64,000 nt of DNA from Atrichornis clamosus (taxonomy: Eukaryota; Chordata; Aves; Passeriformes; Menuridae): contig WBMZ01006403.1 in NCBI GenBank assembly GCA_013400975.1, forward strand, positions 186,001 to 250,000, given 5' to 3'. Below the pieces are notes generated by a model. It searched no databases. It was not told the origin of the DNA and saw only the letters and a program-made list of their open reading frames with translations. Made by a program: the position numbers and the translations under genes. Shown piece by piece: positions 38,040 to 49,200 of this stretch. The stretch's first letter is position 1. Each line of letters begins with the position of its first letter.

Positions 38040-38345
38040 GATCACGTGTTTTCTGACTAAGTTATTTTGTGGAGATTGTAAAGAAATATATTCGCAGCAG
38101 TTTTGGGGCACAGTTAATAATTTTTCCTATTTCTGATTTGCATCTCTGTGATTTCATTAACTGATAATTGCTTTTGATGTGGATTGCAGAAAGAGATAAA
38201 TTACTCATGAATCAATAAGTGATGAGATTTCAGAGTAACTTATTGATTTTTATCTCCAATTTACTCTGCACTGAATTTAATTATAGCCATTACATTCGAT
38301 TTGTTTGGAAACATTGCATGCAAATATTTGCATGAGACTTGTTCA
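38040..38345. promoter_or_regulatory. Candidate enhancer-like conserved element with octamer sites
   Basis: This AT-rich, repeat-free block lies just downstream of the CpG island. It carries an E-box-like CACGTG at 38044-38049, the octamer ATTTGCAT at 38136-38143, TTAATTATAG near 38279, and an 18-bp palindrome at 38317-38334 made of two overlapping octamers. POU-family factors bind ATGCAAAT. No frame is open. Conservation cannot be judged from one sequence. Confidence 0.3.
38317..38334. promoter_or_regulatory. Palindromic double octamer (POU-type site)
   Basis: CATGCAAATATTTGCATG is a perfect 18-bp palindrome containing ATGCAAAT on both strands, overlapping at its centre. The octamer is the classic POU-domain binding site. 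Whether it is used is unknown. Confidence 0.4.
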
Positions 38346-41300
38346 GTGAAATTATACTTCAGTTGTTTTAAAATTAGTTATGACTTTTGAGCTGAAAAAA
38401 GTTACTGAAATTCCTGTGTTAAGAAAGTACTCATGTGTGTCACCTCTTAGTCTTTTTCTGGAAGCCCTTGATAAGCTTCATGAACACTTAAAACTTAAAA
38501 GCAAGTCTATGTAAAAGTTTTCATTACTACAGTGGAAATTCAAGGTTAATTTTTTTTTTTTTTAATTTCTATTGTTTGTTTACCTGAAAGTATATTTTAA
38601 GTCAAAGAGATGTAACTAAAGAATGACTTATATGACCTAGTATGGAACTATTTGTACTTACATTTTAAAAGTAAAAAAAAATCTGATTTTTCATTTCATA
38701 TTTTGAGACAAAATTTCACTAAATTCCCAATCATAAGGTTAAAAAAAAATCTTAAACTGAAATTTCTGCTTTTCAGTTTCAAAATATGTTTTATTTCACC
38801 TAAAACAATTTTCTTCAAGTATTTGTATTGGTAAGAAAACTGAAATATTTTCATTCCATTGTGATAATACATTCTTGGATATAAAACAGAAAGAACATTT
38901 TGATGCATAGTGATACAAAGATTTATTTATAAAGGTCCAAGGTTTTGTTTTGGTTTTTTTTTTAAGTAAATTGATAGTTCTGCTGTCAAGTGAAGGATTT
39001 ACTTACCCTTGTAGCTAGTTTTCTGCTAAACCCAATTTTGGTATTATTCCTACATTCCGGTCAATTTAATATTTGAAACACCAGCTTAATACAATGATTT
39101 AATGCTTTTTACTAGATATTTAATACAGGAATCTGTTTTATATAATACAATTTAAATATATTTTCTAATGTAGAAAAGTCTTTGTGGCGATATCTCTGGT
39201 AAAGGAAAATTGCCAAAAGTTTGAAAATGGAATTATATTGGTTTAACTCTTTGAGACTCATAGAAATAACAGGTAGTAAAGAGGTCTAGTCTCAAGCACA
39301 TAGGATGTCTCAAAAAAAAGAAGTTTGGGAACACTGATGTCTTTCTTAATTTCTGATGAAATTAGTGGATTGTACATTGGCTCTTACATACTGTACACTT
39401 TAAAATATATTGATGCTTTATAGGACAATCTACTTTCTAGCTTTGGATCTGTTTTTTTTATGGGTTTTTTTGTTCCTTTGTGCTTTTATACTCATACTGT
39501 CTATGATAGCATCTTTGTGTGGCTAAATTCCCTCCAGAACATTGCAGCCCCAGCGTATTTAGTACCCTAGTTTATGCATAAGACTCCTCAATTAGGAAAT
39601 GCAGAATCAAGCTTTTAGCCCTATCATGGGAATGCAAAGCTTAAAAAGGAATATATTTTTAACACCTATTAGTAAGACGAGTTTCAGTGTGAATTAAGAC
39701 CAACTGGAGTACTTCCATTAATTTAATTTGTCTGTGATGGAGCTCTATGAGCTGATTCTCATGTTAAACACTCATGTAAATTTCTATATTTACAGAACGA
39801 TATTGTGTGTTTTAAAATGTTTCAGCTATTTTGTATTAATAAGAAAATAGCAAATGTAGTAGAAATTTTTAATTGTGGTGGTTGTTTTGGTTCTTTTAAA
39901 TTAGAAGTTGATATTCATCAGAATACAAAATTATTAAGGGGGTTGCAGAGGTGGACTTAAAGACTATGTTGAAAACATTGTATTTCTATTAAAAATTTGA
40001 ATTTTTTCATAAAGTATGGGAAGGAATATAAAGATTTTAGTAGTTAAAATTTCAGAGTTATATTAGTTTCTAAGGAGACCCATATACAAATGATGTATAT
40101 TAATTTGATTCAAATAAAATAATAGAGAAAGTTCAAATGGTTGTCTGACAAGTTTTATTTATTTAAAACCTGTTTAAAAATTGTTGAGCATATACTGAAA
40201 GGTGTGGTGACATGTTCTTTTCTAGATTATATTTGTTTTGGCATCTTTTCTATTGATGCCTCAAATTGTAATAACACTTTGACTTAATTTCCTAAGAAAT
40301 GAAGTTAATGGAAGACATTTCTCCACATCGTGTGAGGCAAAGATTTGTGCAAAAAATAGTCTATTTTCTTTTTTGCTGTGCCCTCATCCTCTCCCCTGTA
40401 TCTGTTATTCTCTACTGCTTCCTAAGATTCACCTACTCTCCTCAGGCTATCTACATCTCCAATATTAAATTATTTTGTAGGTGTTTTATCACTTTCTGTT
40501 TACAAATTCCTTCCTACCTTTCATGCATTTCTCTTGTACTTTACAACTGTTTACATTCCTTTGTGCCCCTTCCTAGTCTCTATTTCAGAATTGATTTAAC
40601 CAAGTTTCAAGTCTGTGACTAGTTTTTCCAGGCTTTCTGAAAGGATTCTGATGTTTTTCAGCTTTTTCTATGCTTTTTCTCAAGAAATTGGATGTTCACA
40701 CTTCTCAAATCTAGACTTTTCTGGGTGTGCAATTCCAACAGTAAGTCTTAAGTATATAGTTAGGACTAGAATCACAATCACTTATATAGTTTATCGTATA
40801 ATTTTCTGCCCCCAAAGTCAAGCAAACTCTTGATTCCAGATGTAATTGCTTTTCGAATCAATGTCTCTATGTTATTTTGAGCTGAGAAAAATTACCTCAT
40901 ACATAGTGCAAATCTAGTTGTTCCCAAGTGATAATTTAAGCTGCTGAAACAGTGCTCCTCTAAACAATTTTCTGCTATAATAATTGTCCTGTTTCTATGC
41001 ATGCAGTTGTTTTCCTGTACCATTCTGTTGTCCAGTTTAGCTGTCTCTGTGATCTCCCATAGCAGAGATTCAATATTTTCATAATTGTCAAAAAACTAGG
41101 AATCCAGGTCTGCTAATATGTTTGAATTCTGACAACAAGAATTAGTAATTTTCTGCAAAGATTCCACTCTATTTAATCACAAATGCATTTCTTGCCAGAT
41201 GAACCACAGCTATTTGCCGAAGTGGGCCAGAGAATGGAAACCTTTTGCCGCTTTCTGCCCTGCTCAGTGTTTCAGGCTTTCCCTGCCCGCCTGTGGGCCT

Positions 41301-41879
41301 GTTCATTGCCCTGAGCATCCACGTCTCCAGCAGACAGAGAGCCAATCAGAAAATGTTGTGGGTTTTGGGTGGGAAAACTTTGGGTGGGAAAACTGAAACT
41401 TGGCTCTTTGGGCATGACCTGCCCTGATTTCATCCTTCACTCTGCAGTGGCTTGGCTCTCGTTCTTTTCCATCTCCCTCTTCTTTGTGATGCCATCACCA
41501 AATCAAGAGGGCCATGCCAGGGCAGCCCTGGGGCAACATGCATGGTGACAGGGTGACCAGCAAACACAAATTACTGATTAGCCAGGTATTGCTGTGGAGC
41601 AACCAGCACCTGAGTCCTGCCTGGCTTTGATCTCTATCTTCTGTCCAGGTACTGATTTCTTCTCCACTTTCCAATTTATTTTAAAGTGGTAAGCAGAGTT
41701 CAAAAAGTCATTGAGAAGGGATATAATCAAAGACAAGTTGATGGTCAAACAGGGAGCATAGTCATGAGCCTCATTTCACTAGTAAAGAAGAATACAGAGG
41801 AAGGGGAAAATAAAGAGATGAGTCAGAGTTAAAATTTTAGAATTTAAAATATTCAACTGCAAAGAGTTTATAATAATTG
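38346..41879. other. Unassigned AT-rich DNA
   Basis: About 3.5 kb. No gene or repeat family is recognised. A T run lies at 38548-38564. The patch at 41200-41650 is more GC-rich and holds frames of 60-65 codons without recognisable content. Confidence 0.45.
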
Positions 41880-42010
41880 CAAGGAGCAGTGAAAGGTTAG
41901 CTAGTCCATCCCTCTCAGGAAAAATTAAGTAAATGAGTGCTGTTCCTGATCAGTGGTTTAAATTCAAGAAAATGTCCAGTTAAGGTGATCCCACAGTTCC
42001 TCTTTTGGTG
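41880..42010 (-). mobile_element. Old CR1-like LINE fragment, minus strand
   Basis: TTAGCTAGTCCATCCCTCTC followed after a gap by AAATGTCCAGTTAAGG and GTGATCCCACAG matches, in order, the reverse complement of older CR1 3' regions (AGGTCATCTAGTCCATCCC ... CCAGTGAAGGTGATCCCACC). Divergence is high, and no terminal repeat is left. Confidence 0.4.
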
Positions 42011-42027
42011 CAGCCCTTTCCCTTCCC

Positions 42028-42060
42028 TCCAGAAGAGACAGCAGAGTTGTCTCTTCTGGA
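42028..42060. repeat. Perfect 13-bp hairpin with 7-base loop
   Basis: TCCAGAAGAGACA (42028-42040) and TGTCTCTTCTGGA (42048-42060) are exact reverse complements around GCAGAGT. The pairing does not continue outside the 13 bp, so it is shorter than a typical microRNA precursor stem. Confidence 0.75.
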
Positions 42061-43119
42061 AATGAAGATTTTTCTCTAGTGTACAAAATTTAAAAACTAT
42101 CAGTCTCTTCTTTTTTTATATATCTGATGATTGCTGACTTATTTGATGGCCTGCTTTGATCCCTCTTCTTTTTCAACTAAACAAATCCAGATCCTTTCTT
42201 TCCTTGGAATTTTTAAACCTTACGTAAATGTCTGTGTCTCTCTCCTAGAGTATCTTTGATTCAACTCCCACTTGCCTGAAGTATAATATTCAGAACTAGA
42301 CATCAAACTACACTTTAAATTGCAACATAAAATAATGCCTTCTTCTATCTTCCACATGACACTGACCATTAATATATGCAAGAACAAGATCTGGCTTATA
42401 TTGTGACAGTTTCATATTCCTTAATTATTCCCATTTGATGCTTCAACAGCACATTCATCCTCTTTTCTGAGGTAGTGCTGCCATGCCATATTTCCCTATT
42501 GGGTATTTATACATGTTTCTATTTCCTATGTGAAGCATTTTGTCTTTTCAGCTTGTTGGTTTGAAAAAATATCTCTAGTTTATAAAGACAGTTTTAAAGT
42601 CAGACTCAGTTCTCCAAAAGGAACATTACATTCCTTTCTCCACTGCAGTCTGGTGTTATGTAAAAATATTACTCAGTCTAAGAATAAAACCGTGCCAAAA
42701 CATAATACGTCACTTGTGGAATCCCAAGAGAAACATTCTGGCATTTTGTCAGAGACACATAGCTTCCTATTTAATAAGCAGAGTGGTTCCACTGTGCAGT
42801 ACCACATCTGTTGCATCCAGAAAATATTTGATCAATTCATTTCCAGGAGTGTCACCTAGGTTATGCAAAAGCTGAACTAAGTTCAGATATGTCACATCTG
42901 CCTTCTCAGCTTTCAAATAGGACAGCTACTTTGCCCAAAAACGTCTTCTTAGGCACTACAGAGTCTATTTGTCTTCAAAAATTCACAGTAACATTTTTTT
43001 TTTTCATTTTATTACATTGCAGATGCTTCAAAATAACTTTTATTTGCTTGTTCTAGTGTTTTCCCTATCTTTTGAGTTTTCATTGAATGAGGATGGGCTC
43101 CTTCTTTTTCCACTTTCAG
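42061..43119. other. Unassigned AT-rich DNA
   Basis: No gene is recognised. A 109-codon plus-strand frame at 42530-42859 matches nothing I know and overlaps no convincing splice site pair. Confidence 0.45.
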
Positions 43120-43177
43120 TTTTCTGAGACCTTCCCCACTGGTGACAAGTGTGCAAAGATAATTGCTGCTAATGCAG
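43120..43177 (+). other. Candidate internal exon, plus strand, gene unknown
   Basis: A good acceptor (CTCCTTCTTTTTCCACTTTCAG, ending at 43119) is followed by 58 bases and then a near-consensus donor GCAG|GTAAGT. Only one frame is open, reading FSETFPTGDKCAKIIAANA and ending in phase 1. The residue mix looks like real protein, but I cannot assign it to a family. A non-coding RNA exon or a chance pseudo-exon are the alternatives. Confidence 0.22.
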
Positions 43178-44126
43178 GTAAGTCCGTACAAATCTAGAGG
43201 GTGGCATTAAACATGCAGCAGTATGGATAGCAGTACTGCAGAATGCCAGCTAGTATTGATAGCCCATACTTGGCCTCTGCAAATATCAAAGAGGTACTTA
43301 ACATTTTCACTGGTATGGTTACTAAATTTTATATAGAAAAATATATAAATTATCTACAGAAAGACGGGCTGCTAATCACCAGTCCAATTAGGATACATTT
43401 ATACAATTGGAAAAATAAGAAAACCAACTTTAAGAAAGTTGCATCTGCATTTCTTTTGTCCTTTTATATATTCTTATACAGGAAAATTTTCTTATATTAT
43501 AAATCTCATAACCACACAATCAGCTTCAAGCACATGTTGAAGTCCCATAAGAGACCAGTCTGTGTTTAAAAGCTTTCATATAGTAGGATCTAATAATGTG
43601 AACAGTTAATCAGCAAGGGAGTTTTTCACAGTGATTCTCTGAAAGTGGAGCATTTTGAGCTTAATTTTTCATAAAAGAGATGGCCTGTAATTTCTCCCTG
43701 GAATAGTCCCACCAGCTGACTGGAGATTTAGAACCAGCCTGAAGTGAACAAGGAATAGCATGTGGTATTTTGGTGTTTTCCCAAGGATTTAAAGCCACAT
43801 TAAGACTTAAGTAGCTTTGCAAAACCAATCATAATTGTTTATTACGAACAGAAGTAGTATATCAAATTGCTGAACTCTGAATTTTTAACATCTATAAATA
43901 TCTCAGTAATCACAAACTTTCATATTAAGACTTCAGCCTCACAAATATTTTCATGAAGATTTAAATCCTCTGGTGTTTCATGAATACACAGCCTGTAAGC
44001 ATGGCTGTAACTCCTATCAAGATCCTTCCTCTGAGATTTCCCTTTATACATCTGTATCGTTCATTCAGTGACTGAGTTCTAAATCCTAAATGAGAAAATT
44101 GTGTTCAGCCAAGTTGTTTTTGTTGG
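43178..44126. other. Unassigned AT-rich DNA
   Basis: No gene or repeat is recognised. The 108-codon frame starting at 43243 looks non-coding (many Ile, Lys, Tyr and Phe from AT-rich codons). Confidence 0.45.
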
Positions 44127-44162
44127 TTTTATTGTTATTATTGTTATTATTACTATTATTTT
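44127..44162. repeat. ATT-type trinucleotide repeat, imperfect
   Basis: (TTA)n is interrupted by TTG units. A short GT-rich stretch (TGTGTGCATGTGTGTG) follows. Confidence 0.8.
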
Positions 44163-45204
44163 TGTGTGCATGTGTGTGTCTGTAGGGAACTTAGGGAACT
44201 TGCTGGGACTCGGTCTTAAATCCTTTATTGTCTGTCAGCTACTGCATTCATGTCTTCAGGTTTCAATCGACGAACTTACTTTCTATTAATGCATTTAAAC
44301 CTTAGGAAGCTGTTGTATTTAAGCTAAAGATTCATGCTTACAAGTGGTATCCAAAGAGAAAACTTCTGTTTCACTGACTGTGAAAGCAACTCACCCTTGA
44401 AAGATAGGTGTAAAAGGCTGGAACAGTGTAGGAGGCAGAAACAGGAAAACAGAGGAGGAGAAAAAAAAAGCAAAGATATATTTTGAGACTGAAGAGCAGA
44501 GGAAGTGGTGGGGGGAAAGAAGTCTAAACAACAAACAGGCTCATTACAAAATGGAAACCAAGTAGTTTGGGAAGACCCTTGAGTCCAAACTCATAAAGCC
44601 TGTGATGTATTTGTCCCAACAATGGTGATCTGTGGGGTTACAGATGCACTTGATAAAATTTCTGCACTTGGTTTGCATGACCAATATTCAACCATCTTGT
44701 TGATTACAGTTCATGCAAAAAATGTGAGTTTTTACTTGGCTGAATCCACCAGGTATAAGTGCTATACAAGCAAATAATACTGTAGTTTTCTGTATGTTTC
44801 CAGTTTTCTGTATGTTTCTAGTATGCTGCTAATATTGCATTTATGAAATCTTCCTTTTATCACTTCAGATGAAAGCACTGTATTTGGCATTTTCAAAATA
44901 ATCATTCAAATGCACTCCACTAGACCAAATAATGAGAACCCATTTATTAATAATTAGTTTTATTCCCTTCCTTGTTGTACCCATCAGTCCTACAAACAGA
45001 ACATAGATTTAACAAGGAGATAAAACTATGAGGAATCTTCACTATGTAATATTCAAATACTTGTAAATTCCATGGGTGCTACAGGAATGGATTTAAAAGC
45101 AAAGGAGAAACAAATGAGATTTTAATCCTTCTTTCCCATTGTTAGTTGTTTTGGGGTGTCTGTCACATAAGTAAAGAAAAGCTGTATGATTTGGAGACCA
45201 TTAT
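44163..45204. other. Unassigned DNA with a short tandem repeat
   Basis: No gene is recognised. At 44784-44819 the 18-base unit AGTTTTCTGTATGTTTCC is repeated once in tandem with a single change. Confidence 0.45.
44784..44819. repeat. Tandem duplication, 18-bp unit
   Basis: Two adjacent copies of AGTTTTCTGTATGTTTCC differ only at the last base. Confidence 0.85.
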
Positions 45205-45248
45205 GAGTGTACCCAGCACTAGATTTGAGTGTACCCAGCACTAGATTT
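45205..45248. repeat. Perfect tandem duplication, 22-bp unit
   Basis: The unit that starts GAGTGTACCCAGCACTAG is present twice without a mismatch, at 45205-45226 and 45227-45248. Identity over the whole unit suggests a recent replication-slippage event or an assembly or read artefact. Confidence 0.9.
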
Positions 45249-47422
45249 GTGTGAGTCTCTTTCTGAGAGTGTAGATAGCCTTCTTTAGCCATTAATAGTG
45301 TCTGTGATTCTGAAACTTTCAAAGGAAATCTGGAAAAGACAGCCTTTATCTTAGGAAATTAAATTATTCTCACCTATGGATGTCTGGAGATTCTTCTACT
45401 GCTTTATGTTGGTATAGAAGAGTATGGTAGGATTTAATTAAATAAAAACAATGACAGTCTTGCTTATGAAATTTTACGGGAAGCTCTGTAGAGTTGTTCA
45501 TCTACTGAAGATTCTTTAGGTTTTTTCCAAATGGGTCATCCTTTCCTATTAAATTAAATGGGATCAATTTTAAAAAATTACTTTAAATTTGCTTGTCTTT
45601 ATTAGGAAAGCAACTCTGGGGTTGCAGTTTTTCAGAACTGCCTTACACTACAAAATTGTCTTTGCTCATTCAGTGGGAGCAATGTCCAGCTACTTAGCAC
45701 TGGGAAAGTTTGAATAACACACATGAATACTAAAATTCCAAAAATATCTTTGTTGGGTTTGACTCTTAACCTATTAGAGGGTCCTATATGAACACATCTG
45801 AATTTTTGTCCTAGCAGGTCTGATATTCACTTAATTTCAAGCACCTAAGCTGCATGATTCTTCTCCCTTTCTTATCATTCCAAAATCAATTGGCAGTGAT
45901 TTCACATGTGTTCTAGGGATCTGAAATCAAAATGTACCACCAGGCTTGGAGCTACTAAAGACACCGGAGAAATATTTAACTTGTCAGCTTTGCTTCTTTT
46001 CTGTCTTTGTGAAATAGAGTGTGCTATTATGGCAAAGACAGACCCATCCTTTGATATGGCTTTGCTGGAGCTTTCTTCAAATTTTAGTAAAAGGTTCCTT
46101 CATTCCTGCTGTGAGCAGTTTATTTGCCTTTATTTCTTCCAGGTAATGTTGTTTATACACTGTCTTTTATCAAAGCAACTCTGTACACAGGCGATGCCCA
46201 GTTAAACTGGGGGATTTGGAAAGTTTCCTGTGCAGCAGAGGATGAAGGTATGAGAGCATCAGTGAGACCTGTGCATGATAGGAATGGATTGCATGAATAG
46301 CTAGCAGAAAAAGACTGAAAAACAGTGACGGTGGAGAAGACTCTTCAAAAAATTATCTTTATATCCCCTATAGCTCACAGCCTGTGTTTAAGCTCCCTAA
46401 ACCAGGAGATATCACTCAGCCCTTAGAGGCAAGGTCCCAGGGCAGTTGGATCACACTTGCCTGGCATCCACCATCTTTTCCTATTTTTTTAAGTCCCAGT
46501 GTAAATCTCCGGAGATCTATGGCTCTGCACCACAATACTTGACTGCCTGCAGCCAAAAATGTCCCCTGGCTGGGAGCAGAGCACATGCACAGCAAACACA
46601 AAAGCAGAGGCAGCCGCTGACCTGCAAGGGCTGCAACAGGGGCACACTGAACACGGGAAGCACTGCCACGTGCCACTGAGGTGGTCTGTGCTCCCTCAGC
46701 TGCTGGGAGCTTATTTCTGGGTTCAGATGGTGGAAAAGCTGAAAGAGATACAGAAGTGTTCATTGAGAAGTACTAGAGTGAGACAAAAACTGTGAATTGA
46801 AAAATTTTCCTTTAAAAAAATTTGTCTTGGAAAAATGTCCAGTATTACAGGCATTTCTAATTTTCAAGAAAAAGATTCTAGGCCCTTCATTTTATAAAAA
46901 TATTACTATACATTTTATCAATATGGTTATCAATTCAACCTGTGTTGTGGAAGAAAAACGTACACAGGAAAATGCAAAGAGATGCTTCAGTTTGCTTGCT
47001 ACCTCAGAAACCACTCTTTGGATCAAACCAGCAGCATATATTTGTAGTTTTTCCTCTCCTCCTCCCTTCTTGCCCCACCCAAGCCTTGACCCTGCTCTGT
47101 CATCTCAAAAAGGATTGATGTAACTATTTAATTCAGTATAAAACATTGCAGGTAGCTTTAAATTATTTATTTCATTTTATGAATCAGTTACAATTCAGTT
47201 CACATATAAGCCAGAAGAAAAGAAATAGCTCTAGGTCTGTTAACCAGTCCCTTCATGATTTGAATTTCTCTGAGAACGTTGAAAGTACGGTTTCAATACC
47301 CACACCAGCAGATATGGGGAGGGTATTCTCCTGGTTGAAGTGATAGTAAAACTGTCAGCAAACCTCTGCTCTGATTGAGGCAAAGGTAACTTTTATCTTC
47401 CAAATCTCATTAGTCTTTTCAC
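45249..47422. other. Unassigned DNA
   Basis: No gene is recognised. Frames of 77-115 codons overlap on both strands at 46416-46795 in a slightly GC-richer patch. Their mutual overlap and lack of any known motif argue against coding. Confidence 0.45.
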
Positions 47423-47481
47423 CTTGAGGTGTTTTAGCACTGGCATCTGCTGCTGGCAGCCTTTTCCTGTCCTTCCGCAAT
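47423..47481 (-). other. Candidate exon with very strong acceptor, minus strand
   Basis: On the minus strand a branch-point-like CTAAC (plus 47501-47505) lies about 20 bases upstream of a textbook pyrimidine tract (TCTCTCCTTCACCCCACAG). The tract is followed by 59 bases and the donor CTCAAG|GTGAAA. One frame stays open and reads LRKDRKRLPAADASAKTPQ, a basic segment, and it remains open into the intron until a stop 25 codons later. The piece could be an internal exon or a 3' terminal exon. It is phase-compatible with the exon-like block at 48359-48426 on the same strand. I recognise no family. Confidence 0.22.
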
Positions 47482-47680
47482 CTGTGGGGTGAAGGAGAGA
47501 GTTAGGAATGGCTCTCCATCTCACACAGGAATGGTAGTAACTAGAGCAATGAAAGTGTCTGTCACACTTGGCACATTTACAGGGAGCCAGAAATTGCACA
47601 CTTTATTATTGCGGACATAAAGTACTTAAAAATGGGAAAAAATCCTCTCAAATTGTCCATAAGCCTATACATTTTAATGC
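47482..47680. other. Unassigned DNA upstream (minus strand) of the exon candidate
   Basis: A minus-strand frame ending at 47393 contains a cysteine-rich segment, CKCAKCDRHFHCSSYYHSC, coded near 47520-47585. The spacing of Cys and His resembles no zinc-binding or EGF pattern that I can name, so it is noted only. Confidence 0.3.
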
Positions 47681-47790
47681 AGTGGATGTGTCATTTGAGG
47701 ATATGACTTAGTGGTGAACCTGGCAGTCCTCGGTTATTGTTTGGACTTGATCTTAGAGGTCTTTTCCAACCTTAATGATTCTATGATTCT
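47681..47790 (+). mobile_element. CR1 LINE 3' end
   Basis: The final ~110 bases of a CR1 are present: AGTGGATGTGTCATTTGAGG, ATATGACTTAGTGGTGAACC, TGGCAGTCCTCGGTTA and then GATCTTAGAGGTCTTTTCC, ending AATGATTCTATGATTCT. This is the subfamily with the AAGGTCTTTTCCAACCT end, the same 3' type seen in reverse at 19433. It is strongly 5'-truncated. Confidence 0.9.
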
Positions 47791-48358
47791 GACACCCTGA
47801 CTCCATTTTAGAGAGAACGGCACTGCAGGATGGTTGCCCTTGCTGCACCTCAGGGTGAGTGCAGGCAGCTTCTGCATGGAGCCAGGGCTGAAGCTAAGCA
47901 TCCACTGCCCTCAGAGCACCCTGTACCTCCACGTGGCAGCCTGCAGCCTGAAAACTGGTGCCGTGGGAACTGCACTCAGGACAAACATGCTTTTACAAAA
48001 TAATTTATCCATGTGTGTTCACTGATGGCTGATCTGAGAGAGTAGGGCACAAGAATCTCAGAAAATTTTCTTGGTAAAAACATTAATGGGAGAAACAGTT
48101 TGTTAAATCTGCCCTAGTAGTAGTTTTATTTAGTGAAAAAGGAAGGGAGGAGATCACTGTTTTTCCCACCCTCCCAGAAATAATTTTAGGTTGCCAGTGG
48201 TGGCCCTGCGGGTCACCCAGCACCCAGGCTGGATGGCAGCATTGCAGAGGGAGCTGCAGAAGGAGCCCAGGCCCTTGCCAGCCACATCACCCACCCTGGC
48301 AATCCTTCTGTGCCAAATACTGCATCATCCCTGTCAGAAAGTCACCAAAAACACTTAC
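47791..48358. other. Unassigned DNA
   Basis: An exon-like block on the plus strand at 47812-47854 abuts the CR1 tail and is described as a finding. Nothing else is recognised. Confidence 0.4.
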
Positions 48359-48426
48359 CTTTGCACACACATGTGGGTACCTCTGGCACTCAACACAGGT
48401 GGTGGCTGCTCGGAGGGGTGTGCAGG
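48359..48426 (-). other. Exon-like block, minus strand
   Basis: The donor CAAAG|GTAAGTG (minus strand; the exon ends at plus 48359) is close to consensus. Two possible acceptors lie upstream, one at 48427 (weak) and one after a CACACCCCTCCGAGCAG tract that would give a shorter exon. A frame is open through the block and is proline-rich (PAHPSEQPPPVLSARGTH then MCVQ). It leaves two bases over, so it joins in frame to the block at 47423-47481. Both blocks are unproven. Confidence 0.15.
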
Positions 48427-48929
48427 CTTCAGGTGTGGGAGTTTTTCATAGACCTCGTGGATGTTTGTGTCTGCCCCTGGGACACATCACGTGTCAGAGC
48501 CCAGTGCATTCAGTGCCTGCCTGCAGAACACAACAATGATACTGGGCAGCATATCAAGAGAATCAAATAAAACAAACAGCAGGGCAAATTTTTAAGTGGC
48601 ACTGTTATATATATTTTCAATTGGCTTGGAAGCAGTCAGCAGTGTCCACCATTACACATATGATGTGAAAAAAGTGACTATTTTTTTTCAGTTTGCAGGG
48701 TAACAAAGTCATATTTCCTGCAGCCCTTAGCAGAGGAGCCTGTAGGGCCTGTCCTGTGTCTGCTGTGATGTGCTGAACCACATCCCTTGCTCTTCTGACC
48801 TCTCCCTTCTTGTGAACTATTCAAGTTTCATATTACACCATTTGTCCTGTCTGTCACTTTTGATAACTTAGCAACTGCGACATCCACTTACTTTTAATTA
48901 CTCTGCCATTTAATTTGTTTTAAACATCT
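48427..48929. other. Unassigned DNA
   Basis: Nothing recognisable. Confidence 0.4.
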
Positions 48930-49200
48930 GTGTCCAGTTACATCTGGGGTCATTTTAATTGTTTGGGGCTAATAGAATTTGAAAGGAATATAATTTTCTT
49001 ATATTTCATTCTAAGATAATCCATTGTGGCTTGCTACAGTCATCTGCTGCTGTTGATTTGCTGCCATACAGATGATTTAATTACCTAGAGATCATTGTTA
49101 TTACCATAAAATCCCCATTTATTAACTGCCATATCAATTATCCACCCTGTTGCTTATTGATCTGGAATCTCCTGAGCAGCTGATCTCCTGGGGCACATTT
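48930..49200. promoter_or_regulatory. Candidate conserved non-coding element
   Basis: This repeat-free block has TTTTAATTGTTTGGGG, GCTAATAGAATTTG, GATGATTTAATTACC, a SOX-like CATTGTTATTACC near 49094, and CCATATCAATTATCC. No frame is open across it. The call is inference from motif density only. Confidence 0.22.

Noticed and set aside
47393..47599. Cysteine-rich minus-strand frame (CKCAKCDRHFHC...)
   Set aside because: The Cys/His spacing fits no domain that I can name, and a different frame is open across the stronger splice-bounded block at 47423-47481.
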